From the NCBI GenBank assembly GCA_002428385.1, contig DIWB01000037.1:40561-49568 (forward strand): a stretch of DNA of 9,008 bases. Reading direction: 5' to 3'. The position numbers were made by a program, and so were the translations under genes. This document shows positions 5,618 through 9,008 of this stretch, one piece after another; positions within the stretch are counted from its first letter, which is position 1, and each line of letters begins with the position of its first letter. The notes below the pieces were generated by a model. The model had not been told where the DNA came from. It saw only the letters and a list, made by a program, of their open reading frames with translations, and did not search any database. Source of the stretch: Bacteroidales bacterium UBA6117. GTDB taxonomy: Bacteria > Bacteroidota > Bacteroidia > Bacteroidales > VadinHA17.

Positions 5618-7348
5618 TTACCTTATAACCGTACACACTTTCTTCCACCTCCCGGTCTTGCCGGTTTCGTCGAATGAGGCTATCAGAAAAATATAGATCC
5701 CCGTATCGAGCAGACGGCCGTCGTGACCGGTTCCGTCCCAGATAACCGAGGCTCCCGGACCAGCAAGCAGGTTGTCGGCGAGCTTCATGACAAAGCGGCC
5801 GGCTTCGTCAAAAACAGTCACCGAGATCACACTCCCGACAACTCCCGGGTTCAGGTCAATTACAAGCAGATCTTCGTTGCCGTCATTGTCGGGGGTGATC
5901 TTTGTTGATGAAAATATCACGGTCTGTCCGTTGCCGGGATCTTCCGCTGCGACAGAATTGGGAGCCCCCGGTGTTCCCCATCCTGACGATTCGGAAGCAG
6001 AATGCCACTGCGATTTGTCTGTTGATGCCCCGCAGGGACGAACCTTTTCGAGAGAGATCCCATCATTCCCGCTCAGAAGAGGAAAATGCATTTCTTCATT
6101 ATAAAACACTTCATCTATTTTTCCCAGCGAGCGGTTGAAGAGAATGATATGACCTTCGCCGTCGGACATCGACGGAAGTGACGAAACTTCAAGAATATTC
6201 TCAGGCACGGATGAAGTAAATCTTTCTTCGAGGATGTGTTTTGAGCATGTTATAACAATGTTATAACGTGGCAGGAGGCAGTGATTTTGTGAGGATGCGG
6301 GAACGACCGACGATGTATCGCCGGTTTCGTCTCTCACTGAAACCAGAAAGAGATCACATGTATTTATTATCTTTTCGGAACAATTGTAAAACTCTATAAA
6401 ATCAGGATCTCCGGGCAATGGATTAAAAAGAAGTTCATTAAAAAGGACATCACCTGTCAGGGCCTGTTCGGTAAGTCCAAACCTGAATTCGCCCTTCAAC
6501 ATTCTGTTGCCTGCAAAGTCGGTCACATCACTTCCGGCCGTGAGAGTGTACACCCTCCTCAGCTCAAGAGGTTCCTCAGGAATGAAGGTGAAGCTTCTGA
6601 AAAGCGGATCGTCATTAACGATATTGCTGATGCTTGCACCGTCAATTGAAATACTTTCACTTTTATCAAAAAAATCCGGAATGCTTTCAGAAAACTGTAA
6701 AGTGATTGTCACGCTATCAGTGGGAAAAACATTCTCTATTCCGTAAAAGTAATTGTCGGGATTGTTTCCCTCAACCGAATTTCTGGCGCCGGGTGTTCCT
6801 CCCGAAGGTGAAACGGACGCTTTCCAGTTGCCTTTTTCATGAAACGGGTAACCTGGGTCGACCAGCTCGAGCGACCATCCTCCACCCGATTTCAGGACAT
6901 CCCCGTACCAGTCCGACGAGTAAAGCACGCCGTGAATCAGGTTCATGTTCTCATCCCTGATCAGAATAGTCTTCCCCTCATTCGTAAGAGCCGGAAAAGA
7001 CTTCAATCCTGCCGTATTGCCGTAACGGGCGAACAACGCCGTGTCCTGGGCCTGGCAGACGATCAGCCAGCCTCCCGGCACGATGCTGACTTCAGGGAAC
7101 ACGCTGTTTGAGTTCCCGTCCGACAAACGCCAGCCTTTAAGACAGACGGTGTCGCTGCCGCGGTTATGCAATTCGAGGTATTCCTTAACAGGAAGAGCCA
7201 CGGCCGGTGTGGGATCGGCCATGATTTCGGAGATAACAACCTCACCCGCAGAAACGGGGGTATCGCGGTTCGGTGAACCGGGATAATCAATAACCTGACC
7301 GGATATCTGTAAAGGTATCGCAACAGTCAGTAAAATAACTTTATTCAT
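5618..7348 (-). CDS. Exported protein with two lamin-tail domains, an Ig-like domain and a FlgD-like C-terminal module
   Basis: The function is not known. The 576-residue protein starts MNKVILLTVAIPLQISGQ, a short signal-peptide-like stretch. Residues about 35-192 look like a lamin-tail domain (VISEIMADPTP, YLELHNRGSDTVCLKGW, ending GTPGARNSV). Residues 205-290 resemble an SbsA/Big_5-type Ig-like domain (VTITLQFSESI ... VTDFAGNRM). Residues 298-466 look like a second lamin-tail domain (VLFNELLFNPLPGDPDFIEFYN ... GTPGAPNSV). Residues 475-576 resemble a FlgD-Ig/CHU_C-type module (ITPDNDGNEDLLVI, VFDEAGRFV, WDGTGHDGRLLDTGIYIF). Such modules often end proteins exported by the Bacteroidetes type IX system, so surface or secreted location is an inference. 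No catalytic motif is seen. There are eight cysteines (69, 98, 323, 331, 357, 368, 439, 572). It is monocistronic and divergent from asd. Confidence 0.82.
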   Translation of the reverse strand: MNKVILLTVAIPLQISGQVIDYPGSPNRDTPVSAGEVVISEIMADPTPAVALPVKEYLELHNRGSDTVCLKGWRLSDGNSNSVFPEVSIVPGGWLIVCQAQDTALFARYGNTAGLKSFPALTNEGKTILIRDENMNLIHGVLYSSDWYGDVLKSGGGWSLELVDPGYPFHEKGNWKASVSPSGGTPGARNSVEGNNPDNYFYGIENVFPTDSVTITLQFSESIPDFFDKSESISIDGASISNIVNDDPLFRSFTFIPEEPLELRRVYTLTAGSDVTDFAGNRMLKGEFRFGLTEQALTGDVLFNELLFNPLPGDPDFIEFYNCSEKIINTCDLFLVSVRDETGDTSSVVPASSQNHCLLPRYNIVITCSKHILEERFTSSVPENILEVSSLPSMSDGEGHIILFNRSLGKIDEVFYNEEMHFPLLSGNDGISLEKVRPCGASTDKSQWHSASESSGWGTPGAPNSVAAEDPGNGQTVIFSSTKITPDNDGNEDLLVIDLNPGVVGSVISVTVFDEAGRFVMKLADNLLAGPGASVIWDGTGHDGRLLDTGIYIFLIASFDETGKTGRWKKVCTVIR

Positions 7349-7399
7349 GCAGCGAGACGAATTGAAAAAAGAGTTATTTTTGACCGCTTTTTACAGTAA

Positions 7400-7407
7400 T
7401 AAATTTA
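7400..7407. promoter_or_regulatory. Palindromic -7 core shared by the divergent asd and lamin-tail genes
   Basis: TAAATTTA is its own reverse complement and matches TAnnTTT on both strands, lacking only the final G. On the plus strand a TTTG at 7379-7382 lies 17 bases upstream, oriented toward asd. On the minus strand a TTTG (7431-7428) lies 20 bases upstream, oriented toward the lamin-tail gene. Both spacings are compatible with Bacteroidetes -33/-7 promoters. The two promoters would compete for one site. Identified by eye only. Confidence 0.4.
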
Positions 7408-7440
7408 AGAAATTAATTTAATCCGGACAAATCAGAAATA

Positions 7441-8430
7441 ATGAAAATATCAGTTGTCGGAGCCACCGGTATGGTAGGCAGAACTATGATCAGAGTCCTT
7501 GAAGAAAGGAACTTCCCCGTAACAGAGCTTTTACCCGCCGCTTCGGAACGTTCAGTGGGAAAAGAAATCACTTTCAGGGGTAAAGCTGTTAAGGTTGTCA
7601 GTGTTCAGGAAGCAATTGATGCCAAACCGGTTTTTGCCATATTTTCGGCAGGAGCCACCGCATCAAAGGAATGGGCCCCACTGTTTGCCGCAAACGGAAC
7701 CGTCGTGATTGACAACTCATCAGCCTGGAGAATGGATCCCGGTGTTCCGCTCGTCGTACCCGAGATCAACAGCCATTCAATAAAAAAGGGCGACAGGATC
7801 ATCGCCAATCCAAATTGTTCAACCATCCAGATGGTTATGGCGCTGGCGCCGCTGCATAAAAAATACCGGATATTAAGGCTTGTTGTGGCCACTTACCAGT
7901 CGGTCACCGGCACCGGAGTGAAAGCCGTCGCCCAGATGGAAAACGAAAGAGCCGGCATAAAGGGCGAAATGGCTTATCCCCACCCCATCGACCTTAACTG
8001 CTTCCCTCACGGCGGAAGCTTTCAGGCTGACGGCTATACCACCGAGGAACAGAAACTGATTGATGAAACCCGCAAGATACTCGGCGACCAGTCGATAATG
8101 GTAACAGCAACCGTGGTAAGAATACCGGTTGTGGGCGGACACTCCGAAGCCGTAAATATCGAGTTTGAAAATGAATATGATATCGACGAGGCAAGAAACC
8201 TTATCAGCAGCTTCCCCGGAGTGGTAGTATATGACAATCCGGCTTTGAACGAATATCCGATGCCGCAGCTTGCCCACAACAGGGACGAAGTTTTTGTAGG
8301 AAGAATAAGAAGGGATCTTTCGAAGGAAAAGTGTCTGAACCTCTGGATAGTATCGGACAACATCCGGAAAGGCGCCGCAACCAACGCGGTTCAGATAGCT
8401 GAATTCATGGCAGCAAACGGGCTGTACTAA
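7441..8430 (+). CDS. asd: Aspartate-semialdehyde dehydrogenase
   Basis: Asd reduces aspartyl-4-phosphate to aspartate semialdehyde with NADPH. This is the branch point toward lysine/diaminopimelate, threonine and methionine, and so feeds peptidoglycan synthesis. The 329-residue protein has a full set of motifs: the dinucleotide-binding loop GATGMVG (7-13); ISAGATAS-like FSAGATAS (68-75); DNSSAWRMD (91-99); VPEIN (106-110); ANPNCST (122-128), with catalytic C126; SVTGTGVKAV (154-163); RIPVVGGHSEAV (227-238), with R227 for substrate and H234 as acid-base; NPALNEYPMPQ (266-276); and the C-terminal NIRKGAATNAVQIAE. Nothing is missing. The leader is A/T-rich with no Shine-Dalgarno sequence. The gene stands alone: it is divergent from the lamin-tail gene and is closed by its own terminator. 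Confidence 0.97.
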   Translation: MKISVVGATGMVGRTMIRVLEERNFPVTELLPAASERSVGKEITFRGKAVKVVSVQEAIDAKPVFAIFSAGATASKEWAPLFAANGTVVIDNSSAWRMDPGVPLVVPEINSHSIKKGDRIIANPNCSTIQMVMALAPLHKKYRILRLVVATYQSVTGTGVKAVAQMENERAGIKGEMAYPHPIDLNCFPHGGSFQADGYTTEEQKLIDETRKILGDQSIMVTATVVRIPVVGGHSEAVNIEFENEYDIDEARNLISSFPGVVVYDNPALNEYPMPQLAHNRDEVFVGRIRRDLSKEKCLNLWIVSDNIRKGAATNAVQIAEFMAANGLY

Positions 8431-8455
8431 ACGTAGTCAATCCGGTAACTTACCT

Positions 8456-8488
8456 TAGGGTCTGCTCCACCGGGCAGGCCCTATTTTT
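8456..8488 (+). terminator. Rho-independent terminator of asd
   Basis: TAGGGTCTGC (8456-8465) pairs with GCAGGCCCTA (8474-8483), a ten-base-pair stem with one T-G pair, closing the eight-base loop TCCACCGG. TTTTT (8484-8488) follows. It lies 25 bases after the asd stop. The 3' arm contains the stop codon of the convergent hflX gene (TAG on the minus strand, 8483-8481). Confidence 0.9.
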
Positions 8489-9008
8489 CAAACAGCAAAT
8501 CGTTATAGGGGTATCGTTTGATATGGATGCTTTTTACTTTCTCGTACAGCAGGCTCTGCAATTCAGGAATATTTTCCTTTGTTTTTGCCGAAATGAAAAT
8601 GGTCCTGTGATTCCTGTCAGAAGCCATCCAGGTGTTCTTAAGATCTGCAAGGGAATAATTCTCCCTGGTGGCTGGCGTAAGGTCGTCCTCGTCCTTTGCA
8701 GTATAGGAGAAGGAATCTATTTTGTTGAAAACAAGAATCAGGGGTTTTTCAGCTGAATTCAGTTCCCTGAGGGTTTCATCAACAACCCTTATCTGCTCCT
8801 CAAATCCCGGATGCGAGATATCGACAACATGAAGCAGCAGATCCGATTCCCTCACCTCATCGAGGGTCGATTTGAACGACTCAACCAGATGATGGGGGAG
8901 CTTCCTGATAAATCCGACTGTGTCTGAGAGCAGGAAAGGAAGATTGCCGATCACCACTTTCCTAACGGTGGTATCGAGGGTTGCAAACAGCTTGTTCTCG
9001 GCAAAGAC
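8481..9008 (-). CDS. hflX: GTPase HflX, C-terminal part (cut by window edge)
   Basis: HflX is a ribosome-binding GTPase that can split stalled or stress-damaged ribosomes. The 175 residues visible cover most of the GTPase domain and the C-terminus. In this fragment's numbering, LFATLDTTVR (7-16) is the switch I/G2 region, DTVGFIRKLPHHLVESFKST (29-48) holds the G3 DxxG and the family-specific switch II, FNKID (94-98) is G4, and ISAK is G5. The P-loop (G1) and the HflX N-terminal domain lie beyond base 9008. A GTG at 8957 could be mistaken for a start, but the conserved LDTTVR lies upstream of it in the same frame, so the gene clearly continues. Its stop codon is inside the stem of the asd terminator. 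Confidence 0.95.
   Translation of the reverse strand, partial: VFAENKLFATLDTTVRKVVIGNLPFLLSDTVGFIRKLPHHLVESFKSTLDEVRESDLLLHVVDISHPGFEEQIRVVDETLRELNSAEKPLILVFNKIDSFSYTAKDEDDLTPATRENYSLADLKNTWMASDRNHRTIFISAKTKENIPELQSLLYEKVKSIHIKRYPYNDLLFEK

Noticed and set aside
6249..6267. Near-palindrome GTTATAACAATGTTATAAC, two copies of GTTATAAC three bases apart
   Set aside because: It resembles an operator but lies in the middle of the lamin-tail gene and encodes the ordinary residues YNIVIT. With no promoter nearby it is probably chance.
8481..8957. hflX read as a complete gene starting with GTG at 8957
   Set aside because: The conserved LFATLDTTVR lies upstream of that GTG in the same frame up to the window edge, so the gene is truncated by the window and is not short.

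Overview
This window is a housekeeping stretch of chromosome that most resembles an environmental member of the Bacteroidetes (Bacteroidota), probably of the Bacteroidales or a related order. This is inferred from gene content and signals and was not checked by a search. The clues are: promoter cores of the TAnnTTTG type; starts preceded by A/T-rich leaders rather than Shine-Dalgarno sequences; a lipid A kinase, which implies an outer membrane; a large exported lamin-tail-domain protein whose C-terminal module resembles those of secreted Bacteroidetes proteins; and the cluster folK / sppA-lpxK-punA.

Layout. Bases 1-23 are the 3' end of a tRNA, probably tRNA-Glu. It is followed by rpsT (ribosomal protein S20) and a strong intrinsic terminator. 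A gene-free stretch of about 240 bases then holds two unrelated short tandem arrays: a G-rich heptamer array with a G-quadruplex motif, and a CTCTGCG decamer array. radC (+) follows and converges with folK (-), with 12 bases between them. folK and the sppA-lpxK-punA operon diverge from a shared intergenic region of about 105 bases. punA converges with a minus-strand gene for an exported protein with two lamin-tail domains. Their 78-base junction is built of 7-mer and 8-mer repeats that can fold into a hairpin. The exported-protein gene diverges from asd (+) across 92 bases that contain a palindromic promoter core usable in both directions. asd ends in a clear terminator whose stem contains the stop codon of the convergent hflX gene (-), which is cut off by the window edge.

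Functions. The products serve translation (tRNA, S20, and HflX on ribosomes), folate synthesis (FolK), envelope maintenance (SppA membrane peptidase, LpxK lipid A kinase), purine salvage (PunA), the aspartate-family amino acid and diaminopimelate pathway (Asd), and a protein of uncertain role carrying a RadC/JAMM domain. The sppA-lpxK-punA genes are tightly packed (3-base gap, then a 20-base overlap) and are probably co-transcribed and translationally coupled.

I see no phage, insertion sequence, CRISPR array, defence system or clear new multi-gene system. The most unusual material is intergenic: several kinds of short tandem repeat, with units of 7, 8 and 10 bases, in which neighbouring units resemble each other. 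Next come the substituted base-recognition residue in PunA and the uncharacterised lamin-tail-domain protein.
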